A stretch of DNA of 64,000 bases from Bufo bufo. Taxonomy: Eukaryota > Chordata > Amphibia > Anura > Bufonidae. Position 1 is the first letter of the stretch. Every line of letters starts with the position of its first letter. Under the pieces are notes generated by a model. It made no database searches. It had not been told where the DNA came from and was given only the letters and a program-made list of their open reading frames with translations. Shown piece after piece: positions 1-10,730 of this stretch. The position numbers were made by a program, and so were the translations under genes. The stretch is from assembly GCF_905171765.1 (NCBI RefSeq), contig NC_053391.1, positions 684,661,257-684,725,256 on the forward strand, in the 5' to 3' direction.

Positions 1-51
1 GGGGCGTTGCCATTGCTCCTCGTGGCTCTGCTGCGCCCTCTGCACTTTGCA
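1..51. mobile_element. Left remnant of a foldback MITE split by the PLE cluster
   Basis: These bases (GGGGCGTTGCCATTGCTCC, then a CTGCGCCCTCTGCACTTTG stretch) resemble the middle of the intact foldback element at 62201-62664. The other half of the same family resumes at about 11591. The PLE cluster therefore seems to have landed inside one copy of this MITE. The exact junction cannot be fixed by eye because the spacer has diverged. Confidence 0.45.
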
Positions 52-323
52 ATACAATGCTTAGGTGCTCTAGGTTTGACTGATTCACCCAATCAGAGGA
101 GGAAAGTATGCAATAAAGATGAATAATGAAAACCGGCGCTCTACACCTGGTGGTAATGTAGACAGATTGATGGGTAAAAATATGCATTTATTAATTATCT
201 ATATCGATAATATAGGAAAGGGTTGGGTTTTGAGGGTAATATTCAGCAATGATTGGTAATAATAACCACTTTCGTAAAAATTTAATGAAAAAATAGGAAA
301 TAAATAGAAAAAGGAAATATTAA

Positions 324-821
324 GGCTACTTTCACACTAACGTTCAGAGCGGGTCCGTCTGATGTCTGCACAGACGGATCCGCTCATATAATGCAGACTT
401 TGGATCCGTTCAGAACGGATCCGTCTGCATTATATTGTAGAAAAAATTCTAAGTGTGAAAGTAGCTTCAGACGGATCCATCCAGACTTTACATTGAAAGT
501 CAATGGGGGACGGATCAGTTTGAAAATTGAGCCATATTGTGTCATCTTCAAGCGGATCCGTCCCCATTGACTTACATTGTAAGTCTGGACGGATCCGCTT
601 GCCTCCGCACGGCCAGGCGGACACCCGAACGCTGCAAGCAGCGTTCACGTGTCCGCTCACTGAGCGGAGCGGAGGCTGAGCGCTGGCAGGCGGATGCATT
701 CTGAGCGGATCCGCCTCCACTGAGAATGCATTAGGGCCAGACTGATGCGTCCGGGGCTGCTTGTGAGAGCCTTCAAACGGAGCGCACGAGCGGACACCCG
801 AACGCTAGTGTGAAAGTAGCC
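324..821. mobile_element. PIF/Harbinger-type MITE, 498 bp, TSD TAA
   Basis: The ends are inverted repeats (GGCTACTTTCACACT at the left, its complement AGTGTGAAAGTAGCC at the right), flanked by the 3-bp duplication TAA at 321-323 and 822-824. The PLE copy at about 11365 shows the matching empty site with a single TAA, which confirms the borders. A 3-bp TWA duplication is typical of PIF/Harbinger. A second internal copy of the terminus near 453-468 suggests a composite of two related units. It has no ORF. Confidence 0.82.
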
Positions 822-999
822 TAAAAAGGTAATAATAATAATGAAATGTACAATACAGGAGTGGGAGTGCAAATGGAGCAATGCGGGGGTCGTATAGCGG
901 TTATTAGAAACATAGAAACATAGAATGTGTCGGCAGATAAGAACCATTTGGCCCATCTAGTCTGCCCAATATACTGAATACTATGGATAGCCCCTGGCC

Positions 1000-2385
1000 C
1001 TATCTTATATGAAGGATGGCCTTATGCCTATCCCAGGACATAAAACTATGTCCTCTTGTAGCAGTTTTTCTTCTTTTAAATATTCTTTCCTCTTTTACCT
1101 TGTTGATTCCCTTTATGTATTTAGCAGTTTCTATCATATCCCCTCTGTCTCTTCTTTCTTCCAAGCTATACATGTTAAGGTCCTTTAATCTTTCCTGGTA
1201 AGTTTTATCCTGAAATCCATGTACCAGTTTAGTAGCTCTTCTCTGAACTCTCTCCAAAGTATCTATATCCTTCTGGAGATATGGTCTCCAGTACTGAGCA
1301 CAATACTCCAGATGAGGTCTCACTAGTGCTCTGTAGAGCGGCATGAGCGCCTCCCTCTGTCTACTGGTAATTCCTCTCCCTATACACCCAAGCATTCTGC
1401 TAGCATTTCCTGCTGCTCTATGACATGGTCTGCCTACCTTTAAGTCTTCTGAAATAATGACCCCTAAATCCCTTTCTTCAGATACTGAGGTTAGGACTGT
1501 ATCACTGATTTTATATTCTGCTCTTGGGTTTTTACGTCCCAGGTGCATTATCTTGCACTTATCAACATTAAATTTTAGTTGCCAGATTTTTGACCATTCC
1601 TCTAGTTTTCCTAAGTCCTTTTCCATTTGGTGTATTCCTCCAGAAACGTCAACCCTGTTACAAATCTTTGTGTAATCAGCAAAAAGACCCACCTTACCAT
1701 CGAGGCCTTCTGCAATTTCGCTGATAAAGATATTAAACAATATGGGTCCCAGAACAGATCCCTGAGGTACCCCACTGGTAACAAGACCTTGGTCTGAATA
1801 TACTCCATTGACTACAACCCTCTGTTGCCTGTCCCTCAGCCACTGCCTAATCCATTCAACAATATGGGAGTCCAAGCCCAATGACTGCACTTTATTGATA
1901 AGCCTTCTATGTGGGACAGTATCAAAAGCCTTACTAAAGTCTAGATAAGCGATGTCTACTGCACATCCTCCATCTATTATTTTAGTCACCCAATCAAAAA
2001 AATCAATAAGATTAGTTTGACATGATCTCCCTGAAGTAAACCCATGCTGTTTTTCATCTTTCAATCCATGGGATTTTAGATGGTCCACAATCCTCTCCTT
2101 AAGTAGGGTTTCCATTAATTTCCCCACTATTGATGTCAGGCTTACTGGCCTATAGTTGCCCGATTCCTCCCTACTACCTTTCTTGTGAATGGGCACAACA
2201 TTTGCTAATTTCCAATCTTCTGGGACGACTCCTGTTGCCAGTGATTGGTTAAATAAATCTGTTAATGGTTTTGCTAGTTCACCGCTGAGCTCTTTTAATA
2301 GCTTTTGGTATATCCCATCAGGCCCCTGTGACTTATTTGTATTAATTTTAGACAGTTGACTTAGAACCTCTTCCTCTGTAAAGAC
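1000..2385 (-). pseudogene. CR1-like LINE ORF2, reverse transcriptase portion
   Basis: The frame is open on the minus strand from the hAT junction at 2385 down to 1000, about 460 residues. Recognisable RT blocks are the GNYRPVSLTS finger motif, the LDFSKAFDTVPH palm motif A with its catalytic Asp, SGVPQGSVLGPILFNIFI motif B, and a degraded motif C that reads FADYTK where FADDTK is expected. The second catalytic Asp is therefore lost. The C-terminal LEYCAQYWRP and LERVQRRATKLV blocks are typical of CR1/L2-like ORF2. The frame continues without a break from the endonuclease part across one 8-bp target duplication, so the two pieces were one ORF before the hAT inserted. It encoded replication of the LINE; this copy is dead. 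Confidence 0.88.
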
Positions 2386-2534
2386 TAGGGCTGCACGATA
2401 TATCGCAAAAGTAATCGAATCGCGATAAACGGAAAATGCGGTTTGGCGATTCGGCCGAGCCGAAAATGCCGCGATTATTATATATGAAGGGGCCCCTATT
2501 GATAAAAAAGTCCTCTGTCCTATTGATAACAGGT

Positions 2535-3125
2535 CCAGCCTCTGTACTTACTTTCACAATGAATGCACTGCAGCGACGAGCGGGAGCGAGCGAGGCAGCC
2601 GGCCGGCGCGTGACTGACGTCACTTAGTCACGCTCCTGCTTCCTGAATTAAGTGGGAGGAGCGTGACAGTGACGTCAGTCACGCGCCGGCCGGCTTGCTC
2701 TCTGCCGCTCTCTGCACTGCAGTGCATTCATAGTGAAAGTACAGAGGCTGGCCATTTTATGATAGAGCGGCGCCCAGGGATCTAAGTGCACTTACTATTA
2801 TTCCTGGGCGCCGCTCCGTTCGTCCGCTGTGGCCCCCGGTATTTTCAACATTCAGAGCAAGGAGGAGACGCCAGTGTCTCTCCTTCTCCCTGACAGCAAC
2901 GCTGTCCAATCAGAGCGCAGAGCTCAGAGCCAGGGAGAAAAAAAAACTCCCTGGCTCTGAGCTCTGAGCTGTGATTGGACAGCGCTGCTGTCATGGAGAC
3001 GGAGACTCACTGGCGTCTCCTCCTCCTTGCTTTGAATGTTGAAAATACCAGGGGCCACAGCGGACGAACGGAGCGGCGCCCAGGAATAATAGTAAGTGCA
3101 CTTAGATCCCTGGGCGCCGCTCTAT
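2535..3125. repeat. Nested hairpins inside the hAT element
   Basis: Two imperfect inverted repeats lie back to back. The first pairs about 2535-2620 with 2660-2745 around the GCCGGCCGGCGCGTGAC motif. The second pairs about 2766-2940 with 2950-3125, with a centre at GGGAGAAAAAAAAACTCCC and arms of about 175 bp containing GGCGCCCAGG. Such internal foldbacks are common in non-autonomous DNA transposons. Confidence 0.7.
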
Positions 3126-3329
3126 GCAGCCTGCAGATAAGTTCATATTCTTTGGACCTATGAAAGGTCCTCTTTAATTACATTCATTGGTGGCGCAGTG
3201 TGCGCAGTTTAGGACACATGAAGGGACACATAGGGCCATGAGGGGGACCAGCATAAGATGCTATATGTGTGTCTTATGCTGGCCCCCATCGTGGCCCCAT
3301 GTGTTATAGCACACATCCCCTATAACAGC

Positions 3330-4385
3330 GTCCTCCACAGGTCCCCCATAACAGTGCCCTCCACAGATCCCCCCCATAACAGTGCCCTCCACAGATCCCC
3401 CCCATAACAGTGCCCTCCACAGATCCCCCCCATAACAGTGCCCTCCACAGATCCCCCCCATAACAGTGCCCTCCACAGATCCCCCACATAACAGCGCCCT
3501 CCACAGATCCCCCACATAACAGCGCCCTCCACAGATCCCCCACATAACAGCGTCATCCACAGATCCCCCACATAACAGCGTCATCCACAGATCCCCCACA
3601 TAACAGCGTCATCCACAGATCCCCCACATAACAGCACCATCCACAGATCCCCCACATAACAGCGTCATCCACAGATCCCCCACATAACAGCGCCATCCAC
3701 AGATCCCCCACATAACAGCGTCATCCACAGATCCCCCACATAACAGCGTCATCCACAGATCCCCCACATAACAGCGTCATCCACAGATCCCCCACATAAC
3801 AGCACCATCCACAGATCCCCCACATAACAGCGCCATCCACAGATCCCCCACATAACAGCGCCATCCACAGATCCCCCACATAACAGCGCCATCCACAGAT
3901 CCCCCACATAACAGCGCCATCCACAGATCCCCCACATAACAGCGCCATCCACAGATCCCCCACATAACAGCGTCATCCACAGATCCCCCACATAACAGCG
4001 TCATCCACAGATCCCCCACATAACAGCGCCATCCACAGATCCCCCACATAACAGCGCCATCCACAGATCCCCCACATAACAGCGCCATCCACAGATCCCC
4101 CACATAACAGCGTCATCCACAGATCCCCCACATAACAGCGTCATCCACAGATCCCCCACATAACAGCGCCATCCACAGATCCCCCACATAACAGCGTCAT
4201 CCACAGATCCCCCACATAACAGCGTCATCCACAGATCCCCCACATAACAGCGTCATCCACAGATCCCCCACATAACAGCGCCATCCACAGATCCCCCACA
4301 TAACAGCGCCATCCACAGATCCCCCACATAACAGCGCCATCCACAGATCCCCCACATAACAGCGCCATCCACAGATCCCCCATAA
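3330..4385. repeat. 28-bp minisatellite, about 38 copies
   Basis: The unit contains CACAGATCCCCCACATAACA followed by GCGCCATC or GCGTCATC. The first five or so copies carry CCCCCCATAACAGTGCC variants, and the rest alternate between GCGCC, GCGTC and rare GCACC types. The array ends at CCCCCATAACTATG near 4388. Because 28 is not a multiple of three, all minus-strand frames stay open for a stretch, giving overlapping artefact ORFs that should not be annotated. Confidence 0.93.
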
Positions 4386-4541
4386 CTATGTCATACCCAG
4401 CCGCGTCAGCGGCTCATATGGGAAAATCCAAGCAAATAGACCTCTAGCACAATTCCCTTAAAATATCGCATCGCACATCGTTATCGCAATTTTTAGGGCC
4501 CTAATCGCAATCGCACAAAATTCCCATATCGTGCAGCCCTA

Positions 4542-5549
4542 GTAAAGACACATGCGTCAAAAGATTCATTAGTCTTCGTTCCCAACTGAGGTCCTTCTCC
4601 TTCATTTTCCTTTGTAAAAACTGAACAGAAGTATTCATTGAGGCAGTCAGCTAGTTCTTTATCTTCTTCCATATACCTTCCTTCTTTTGTTTTTAATTTG
4701 GTAATTCCTTGTTTTAGTTTCCTTTTTTCATTTATGTATCTGAAGAATATCTTATCGCCTTTTTTCCCTGACTGAGCTAATTTCTCTTCTGCCTGTGCTT
4801 TAGAAGCTCTTATAACTTGTTTGGCCTCTCTCTGCCTAATCTTATAAATTTGTCTGTCATCCTCGTTTTGTTTTGTTTTATAATTCCTAAATGCTATCTT
4901 TTTGTTTTTAATGATTTTGGCCACTTCTGCTGAGTACCACAGTGGTCTCTTCCTTTTTTTGCTTTTACTGACAAGCCTAATGCAATCTTCTGTTGCCTTC
5001 AATAGTGCCACTTTTAAGTAGTCCCATTTCTCCTGGACTCCAATGAAACTGTTCCAGTCTGATAGGGACTCGTATACCACTAATCTAATTTTAGAAAAGT
5101 CAGTTTTTCTAAAATCTAAAACTTTTGTTTTTGTGTGGTGTGACTCAGTCACTGTACTTATAGTAAACCACACTGACTGGTGATCACTAGATCCCAAGCT
5201 TTCCCCTACAGTAATATCAGATACCAAATTCCCATTTGTGAATACTAAATCTAAAATGGCCTCCTTCCGGGTTGGCTCCTCCACTACTTGCTGTAGAGAT
5301 AATCCCAGTAGGGAATTTAGAATATCTGTACTCCTGGCAGAACTAGCTATTTTGGTTTTCCAGTTTACATCTGGAAGATTGAAGTCTCCCATAATGATAA
5401 CTTCCCCCTTCAATGTCATTTTAGCTATTTCCTCAACTAGTAGATCATCTAATTCTTTGACTTGGGTAGGTGGTCTATATATCACACCTACACGAGTTAC
5501 CTTATGATTATCAAGCTGCAAGGTAACCCAAACTCACTCCAAATTTTTG
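4542..5549 (-). pseudogene. CR1-like LINE ORF2, C-terminal half of AP endonuclease and linker
   Basis: The frame covers the later endonuclease motifs: RVGVIYRPP, the GDFNLPDVNW motif with the catalytic GDFN, the DLVFTNG region and the SDHQ motif carrying the SDH catalytic His. A basic linker follows (roughly SKSKKRKRPLWYSAEVAK) and leads toward the RT. The first endonuclease motifs are absent because the element is 5' truncated at about 5549. An in-frame TGA lies just upstream of the LQLDNHK start. The last residues before the hAT are VFT, and the same VFT begins the RT piece across the insertion because the target duplication is repeated. Confidence 0.85.
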
Positions 5550-5987
5550 CCACCTTCAATAGTTCATTGGCACTCTGGTGGGTAGATGTCCCTTGTAAAC
5601 AGTTCGTAAATGGGTGGAGACGCAGTAAAAAATGTTTAAATATCTAAAATATAGGTAAGGCAAAATATATGCAGTGCTGGCCGGTCACTGTTAGTGGTAG
5701 TAATAAAAAAGGAAAAAGGAAAAAAGAGAGGGGTAATGTACCAGTCGGGTGCTGCACCCGGTGTGGCGTTCCACGCGGTGAGAAGGGCTGAACCCTGACT
5801 GTGGTTTACCTTCTTTGTAAGGTACGGGTGTCCCGGCTGCTGGAGCCTCCTTACTGCGCTCTGTGTTGATGGCCGTTCGGCGTCCCACGTCTCACGTGTC
5901 TTCCCTACGTTCAGTTTGTAAAGCGGTCTTTTCGATCCAATAGTCGGGTAGAGTCCAGGATGGTATATTTAGCGGGTTTGTGGGGGA

Positions 5988-6042
5988 GTCACCATACGCG
6001 TTTCGAAGGTCTGAGCTGCCTCCTTCATCAGTGGTAGCCCGC
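5988..6042 (-). ncRNA. Hammerhead ribozyme core in inverted PLE terminal repeat
   Basis: On the minus strand the core CTGATGA (6031-6025) is followed by stem II (GGAGG with CCTTC, one G-U pair) and GAAA (6004-6001). A very short stem III closes as C-GC-G, followed by the cleavage triplet GTA (5997-5995). Stem I forms from ACCA before the core and TGGT after the triplet. One extra A lies between the core and stem II. Hammerhead motifs with minimal stem III are reported from PLE terminal repeats. Activity is not shown here. Confidence 0.62.
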
Positions 6043-6060
6043 TGTCTGCCATTGTGTTGG

Positions 6061-6408
6061 CACCGCTATACGACCACCGCATTGCTCCATTTGCACTCCC
6101 ACTCCTGTATTGTACATTTCATTATTATTATTACCTTTTTCTATTTATTTCCTATTTTTTCATTCAATTTTTTACAAAAGTGGTTATTATTACCAATCAT
6201 TGCTGAATATTACCCTCTAAACCCAACCCTTTCCTATATTATCGATATAGATAATTAATAAATGCTTATTTTTACCCATCAATCTGTCTACATTGCTCTT
6301 TAAGCGTTACCACCAGGTGTAGAGCGCCGGTTTTCATTATTCATCTTTATTGCATACTTTCCTCCTCTGATTGGGTGAATCAGTCAAACCTAGAGCACCT
6401 AGGCATTG
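6061..6408 (+). repeat. Partial 5' PLE terminal repeat and leader
   Basis: The block from CACCGCTATACGACC to about 6330 matches the 3' part of the terminal repeat at 11299-11585, lacking the hammerhead part. It includes the shared ATCGATATAGATAA and CACCAGGTGTAGAG motifs. The tail 6340-6408 matches the left edge of the inverted fragment (positions 52-130, complement). Confidence 0.8.
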
Positions 6409-6483
6409 TACTGGCCAGGGGAGCCACCAGCAACCCACTTGTTTCTTCACACATACAATCACCCCTACTGGTGTTGCTCCCAG

Positions 6484-6960
6484 ACCATTTACAATGGACA
6501 TCTGGAATCATGCCGAGAGCAAGAGACTAAGAGCAGAACAATTTGCCTTTGAAACAGGAGACATTGAAACCGATAACGACAGATCAACTACTGAAACATT
6601 TAGGGAACTAAAAAACATTATTACACAAACAACTCCGCCAAAGCTGGGAAATTAAATCCCTAGAATACTGCATTAAAAACAATAGGATTCCAAAGGGCCT
6701 ACAATTAATAAAAATCCCAGCACAAGACCTCTGCCATGCAGACTTCACCAAAGAATGGGAGTCCTTCCTAATGACCCAATCCAGTAACCTGGACACAAAT
6801 ACTAAATGAGACCACCGAAAAGATAAAAAATATCAAAGAAATAATAGAACAATTGCCTAAGGATGAGGAATACAACATACGGCAGGACAGACTTTGTAAA
6901 AGCCTAGACAAAGTAGAACGAGAAATCGTGGACAGAAAAAAATAAAATAAAATTGATACA
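6484..6960 (+). pseudogene. PLE ORF, N-terminal region (decayed)
   Basis: A Met at about 6494 begins a short open frame of roughly 50 residues starting MDIWNHAESKRLRAEQF. After a frameshift near 6640 it continues as SWEIKSLEYCIKNNRIPKGL through TKEWESFL, then ends at a stop. I recognise this as the poorly conserved region upstream of the RT in vertebrate PLEs, from its position and the IKNNRIPKGL-like segment. Further stops up to 6960 show decay. No catalytic function is assigned to it. Confidence 0.5.
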
Positions 6961-7603
6961 CATTTGGTAATACCCACACAACAAAGAAAACCACCACAAA
7001 CTAATACACAAGAAAGAAATAGATAAATAGACCACAACGAACAAGAAATAACACAACCAACTCGCAATATTCCAATCACCAACCGATTTGAAATTGACAT
7101 TTTTTTAGACAACCCCCCCCCCCCCCACCACAGACCACGAACCAGGAAGACAACTCACTGCTCCCCAACGAGAGCACAATGCTCCCTCCCCATCTGCACA
7201 CCAATACAACCTGAGGAACAGGCAGGACTATCACAATCAGGAACACACACCACGACATTATTACAAATCCCCACAAACACGATACCAACATGCAAACCAC
7301 AACTACAGACAGGAGACAACATCACAGGCAACTCACACAAGATGAAAGAGAAAGACAAGTAGAGGACAACGAAAAAAGAAGATACCCCAACAGACACTAG
7401 AAACAACAAAGCAGTAATAAACCTCAGCACAAAAACCCTGACACAATCACAACCGAATCTCCTCAACAAAGGATTAAAATTTGCCCCGATCACAAAAATG
7501 GATAAATTCCACACATTTATCGGAATAGAGAAATTTATTAGAAAACTCTGCCTAACAAAGTATTTCATGAAAAACTCAAATCGTACAAAATACGACAAAA
7601 GAT

Positions 7604-8696
7604 GTGACACACAAACACACAGAACTAAAGCCCAAATCAACCAAATTCCCCAGACAAGAAATTAGCCAGGAAATAGCCACATTCAGAAAATGTGTGGAGT
7701 CAGACATCAGACGATTAAAACACAAAAAGACCAGAAACAACCCATCTAACCAAGAAGTCCATGCAATAAAACCGTTACAAATACAGAAAGATATTATTAT
7801 CCGCCCCGCGGATAAGGGAGGAGCAACCATAGTTCTTGACAAAGAAAAATATGAACTGGAATGTCTAAGGTTACTGTTAGACAACACCACGTATCAAAAA
7901 CTGAGCAAAGACCCCATTGACACATGTTAAAATACTGAAAGATTACTGCCAGAAAGGAATAGAGAACAAATGTCTATTAGAACAAGAAGCTCAATTCATC
8001 CTAAACACACAACGGAGACTCCCGATCTTCTACTTACTACCCAAAGTACACGAAAGTCTAGAGAACCCACCAGGCCGCCCAATAATTTCCGGAAAAGGAT
8101 CACTGACATCAAACCTCTCACAACACATTGACAGACTACTCCAACCAATTGTTAAAAATACAAATACATACATAAAAGACAGAACACAGGTAAATCAAAA
8201 TGATGGAAAACATAAAATACAACCCGAATTGGATCCTAGGTACCCTAGACGTCCAGTCCCTCTACACTATAATAGACCACAAACACGGCATTGAAGCTAT
8301 GACTATACAGCTAGAGAAGAGTAACGAATTTCAAAAAGAACAAATCAGCTATATAGCGGAAGGTGTAGAACTGATCCTGAGACACAATTACTTCTCCTTC
8401 AACTCCGTCTACCTCCTACAGATGGGCATGGGCACCAGATTCGCCCCCCAGCTATGCAAACCTCTTCATGTCACAATGGGAGGATGAACATATATACAGC
8501 ATCGGCTGGGAACGGACCTGGGGCTATGGAAACGATACATCGATGATGTTGTCTTTATCTGGCAAAGAGGAGAACCTGAACTAAAAATATTCCTGGAAGA
8601 GATCAATGAAAACCAAATGAATCTACACTTCACAGCCCATATAAACAAAACTGAAATAGAATTTCTAGACTTAAACATTAAAGTAGAAAACAACTA
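7604..8696 (+). pseudogene. PLE reverse transcriptase (frameshifted)
   Basis: Pieces in different frames together give a PLE-type RT. The first (7604-7930) has IIRPADKGGATIVLDKEKY, the class hallmark. The second (7917-8200) has LPKVHESLENPPGRPIISG. The third (8200-8487) has motif A in TLDVQSLYT and a motif-B-like QMGMGTRFAPQLC. The fourth (about 8530-8696) has motif C YIDDVVFIW followed by TEIEFLDLNI. The catalytic Asp residues of motifs A and C are still present, but at least three frame changes destroy the ORF. The enzyme would copy PLE RNA by target-primed reverse transcription. Confidence 0.85.
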
Positions 8697-9119
8697 ACTC
8701 ACATGCTGTACCTTCCAGAAACCAACTGCAAGAAATAGTTTCATCCTCTACTCCAGCTGCCACCTTCCAAGGTGGCTGGATAACATATCAGAGAGCCAAT
8801 TCGGATGTCTAAGACACAATTGCACCAAAGATGACAGATTCGAAAAAGAGGCTGAAATTTTAAAAACACAATTCATCGAAAAATAATACCCCCCCAACCA
8901 AAATTGAGACATCCCTTACAAAAGTACGAAAATTTGATAGAACCTCCTTTTTCAATGACAACACTGAGAATGAAACTAAAACACAAACAAACAAAACCCC
9001 AAAGCTTATATTACCATTTAGCACACAACAAAAGAACATCGAAAAGATCATTAATACCCACTGGCATCACATCCAAAAAGACAAAACGATAGGTCCTTCA
9101 ATTTCTACGAAACCACACA
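8697..9119 (+). pseudogene. PLE RT thumb and linker region, heavily decayed
   Basis: Between the RT and the endonuclease, short open pieces in changing frames remain, such as the segment at 8904-9092 with LRHPLQKYENLIEPPF. This spacing matches the thumb and linker of other PLE proteins. No motif is clear enough to assign on its own. Confidence 0.45.
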
Positions 9120-9660
9120 TCATATATACAAGGGCCCCAAACCTAGGCCTGAAAAATCGCCCCATCCATCCAAAATACAAAATAAGAAACACAAACTCAC
9201 ATTAAACACATGGCAAAAACTAAAAGGATTCTACAGGTGCAACCAATGTTCCAACTGCAGAATTACTTCATTTAAGAAAAAAACTGAAAAAATACATTCC
9301 ACAACTACATCGCTAGAATATGAAATAAAGGAATTTCTCACAAACTTCATTTACATCATCACCTGTCCCTGCAAAAAACAAATACAACAGTAGGACAAAA
9401 AGAACCCTAAAAAAAAACGAATATCAGAACATATAAACAATATCAAAAAAGGCTTTGAAACACACTCACTTTCCAAACACTTTAAAACACACCACAGTCA
9501 AGACCCATCGGGACTATCATTTGCAGCACTAGAAAAAGTAGAAACAGACTGGAGAAGAGGAAACCACATAGCTAAGATGTCGCGCATCGAATCCAAATTC
9601 ATTTTCGAGTTCAACACGAGAGGCATGAATGCCGATTTCGAATTATTCGGCTTCCTATAA
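9120..9660 (+). pseudogene. PLE GIY-YIG-type endonuclease domain
   Basis: One frame from about 9230 to the TAA at 9658-9660 reads a Cys-rich knuckle (FYRCNQCSNC), then FIYIITCPCKKQ, RISEHINNIKKG, THSLSKHFKTHH and RIESKFIFEFNTRGMNADFE. The conserved Arg/His block and the Glu in RIESKF, a metal-binding position of GIY-YIG nucleases, are preserved. The tyrosine-containing first motif is degraded and is followed by a stop at about 9392. This domain would nick target DNA for PLE integration. The element is inactive. Confidence 0.8.
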
Positions 9661-10730
9661 CAGTGCTGGAGTGGCTGCCTCCATTCGACTGGCGGTAGGC
9701 GTCCGGCTGTCTACCGGCACTCGATACAAGTCCGCCACCCCCATACCACCACCCCTAAAAAGATAATGGACCACCTATAAACCACTGAAGACACGAAACA
9801 CGTCCACAAGATATCACCCTACAATGTAAACCACCAATGAACAAGCACAATAAGCAAGCCCAACAAGTACGATCCACGCCACCACTTGACCCCACTTCTT
9901 GCCACCACATAAATTAAAGCACATAATCACTGCCCAAACTATGCTCCATCACCACATGTTAAATCTCACCCCAAAGAAGAGAAAAAAGGAATCACATAAA
10001 ATGACACAGAGAGCTCTACCACACGAAAATAGTGATATCCGCCCCATACAACATTTCCAAGACATGGGATATGTCCAAAAACACAACACGCAAATCAACC
10101 ACAAAAAACGCACCAATGGCAGAAAAAACACAGCGGTACCGCAACAATGACAAAACCGCAAAATTCCCACCAAAAACAACAAAATCCTCAATTAAAGACC
10201 GATACAGCAATACCCCAACTGGCAAAAATCCTCCCAATAAGAAGGAAAAAGAATAAATGAAGATCAACAATAACTGACACCATGAGATCTTCAACACTAA
10301 AACAGTGAAACCCAACTCATGAAATACATCTAATGGCATGGTAGGCCAGGAACATAAGAGGTAAACCAACCAGACAAAAAAAACTGCTTCTACAGCACCA
10401 AAAAATGCAGCGATAATGCAGAAACGACAACCATGGAACCCCCACCCAAACACCCCAATCCCTAATAGAAGATCACCAAAGCATTGTCCCACCACAAAAA
10501 ATCCACTCCCTAACCAAAGTGAAAAGAAAAGAAGGAACAAAAAGAAAACGAAAAGCAAAAATCAACACTATGTGGAACATCGCATCCAAAAAATAAAAAT
10601 AGGATGCAAAAAAAATAAAAAATCAGACCCAATCCAGATTTTCGACAAATCCATCGCATCCAAAAAAATCGGATCGCAAGAATCTGATCCAGTTCAGGTC
10701 TTCGACAGATCCATAAACAGGGTATAAAAG
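9661..10730 (+). other. PLE 3' untranslated/internal region, A/C-rich
   Basis: This stretch between the PLE stop codon and the right terminal repeat is strongly A- and C-rich on the plus strand. It contains short repeats related to ATCGCATCCAAAAAA and ATTTTCGACAAATCCAT near 10570-10720. The open frames here arise from low T content and show no family similarity that I can see. Confidence 0.55.
10723..10730 (+). promoter_or_regulatory. TATA-like box ahead of the PLE hammerhead
   Basis: TATAAAAG lies 30 bp upstream of the hammerhead core. The same arrangement (CTATAAAAG then a hammerhead core about 48 bp on) appears in the second PLE remnant at 40402-40457. It may be an internal promoter of the terminal repeat; this is inference from position. 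Confidence 0.4.

Larger units (their letters stand above)
2386..4541. mobile_element. Non-autonomous hAT element, 2156 bp, TSD GTAAAGAC
   Basis: The element starts TAGGGCTGCACGATAT and ends with the inverted complement ATATCGTGCAGCCCTA. It is flanked by a perfect 8-bp target duplication GTAAAGAC at 2378-2385 and 4542-4549. Eight-bp duplications and this terminus fit the hAT superfamily. The interior has no transposase. It consists of large imperfect hairpins (about 2535-3125) and a 28-bp minisatellite (about 3330-4385). It interrupts the CR1 ORF2 in frame, so it is younger than the LINE. Confidence 0.9.
905..5549 (-). mobile_element. 5'-truncated CR1-like LINE, interrupted by a hAT element
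   Basis: The element reads on the minus strand. Its 3' end at 905-990 has short TATGTTTC-type tail repeats and the GGGCCAAATGGTTCTTATC motif I recall from amphibian CR1/L2-class LINEs. The coding part is an AP-endonuclease C-terminal portion (4542-5549) and a reverse transcriptase (1000-2385). About 2.5 kb of LINE is present once the hAT insertion (2386-4541) is removed. The LINE sits in the inverted PLE fragment between TATAGCGGT and TGCCACCTTC, which are nearly contiguous in the intact PLE copy at 11290. The 5' half of the endonuclease and all of ORF1 are missing, as is usual for target-primed insertion. Confidence 0.85.
52..6060 (-). mobile_element. Inverted Penelope-like element (PLE) fragment, split by later insertions
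   Basis: Read on the minus strand, this is a copy of the PLE terminal repeat at 10731-11590 plus about 60 bp of the ORF-proximal region seen at 6350-6408. It lies head-to-head with the main PLE that starts at 6061. Three blocks carry PLE sequence: 52-323, 822-904 and 5550-6060. The gaps are a MITE (324-821) and a CR1 LINE (905-5549). It has no coding capacity of its own. PLE insertions are known to carry extra inverted or tandem terminal-repeat pieces at the 5' side, so the configuration is expected for the class. Confidence 0.7.

Noticed and set aside
3261..4243. Several overlapping open frames of GDLWMALLCGGSVDGAVMWG type on the minus strand
   Set aside because: They are translations of the 28-bp minisatellite in all three frames; the repeat, not a gene, keeps them open.
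9899..10727. Lys/Asn/Thr-rich frames in the A/C-rich region
   Set aside because: They are open because of low T content on the plus strand, inside the PLE 3' region after its stop codon; no family similarity.
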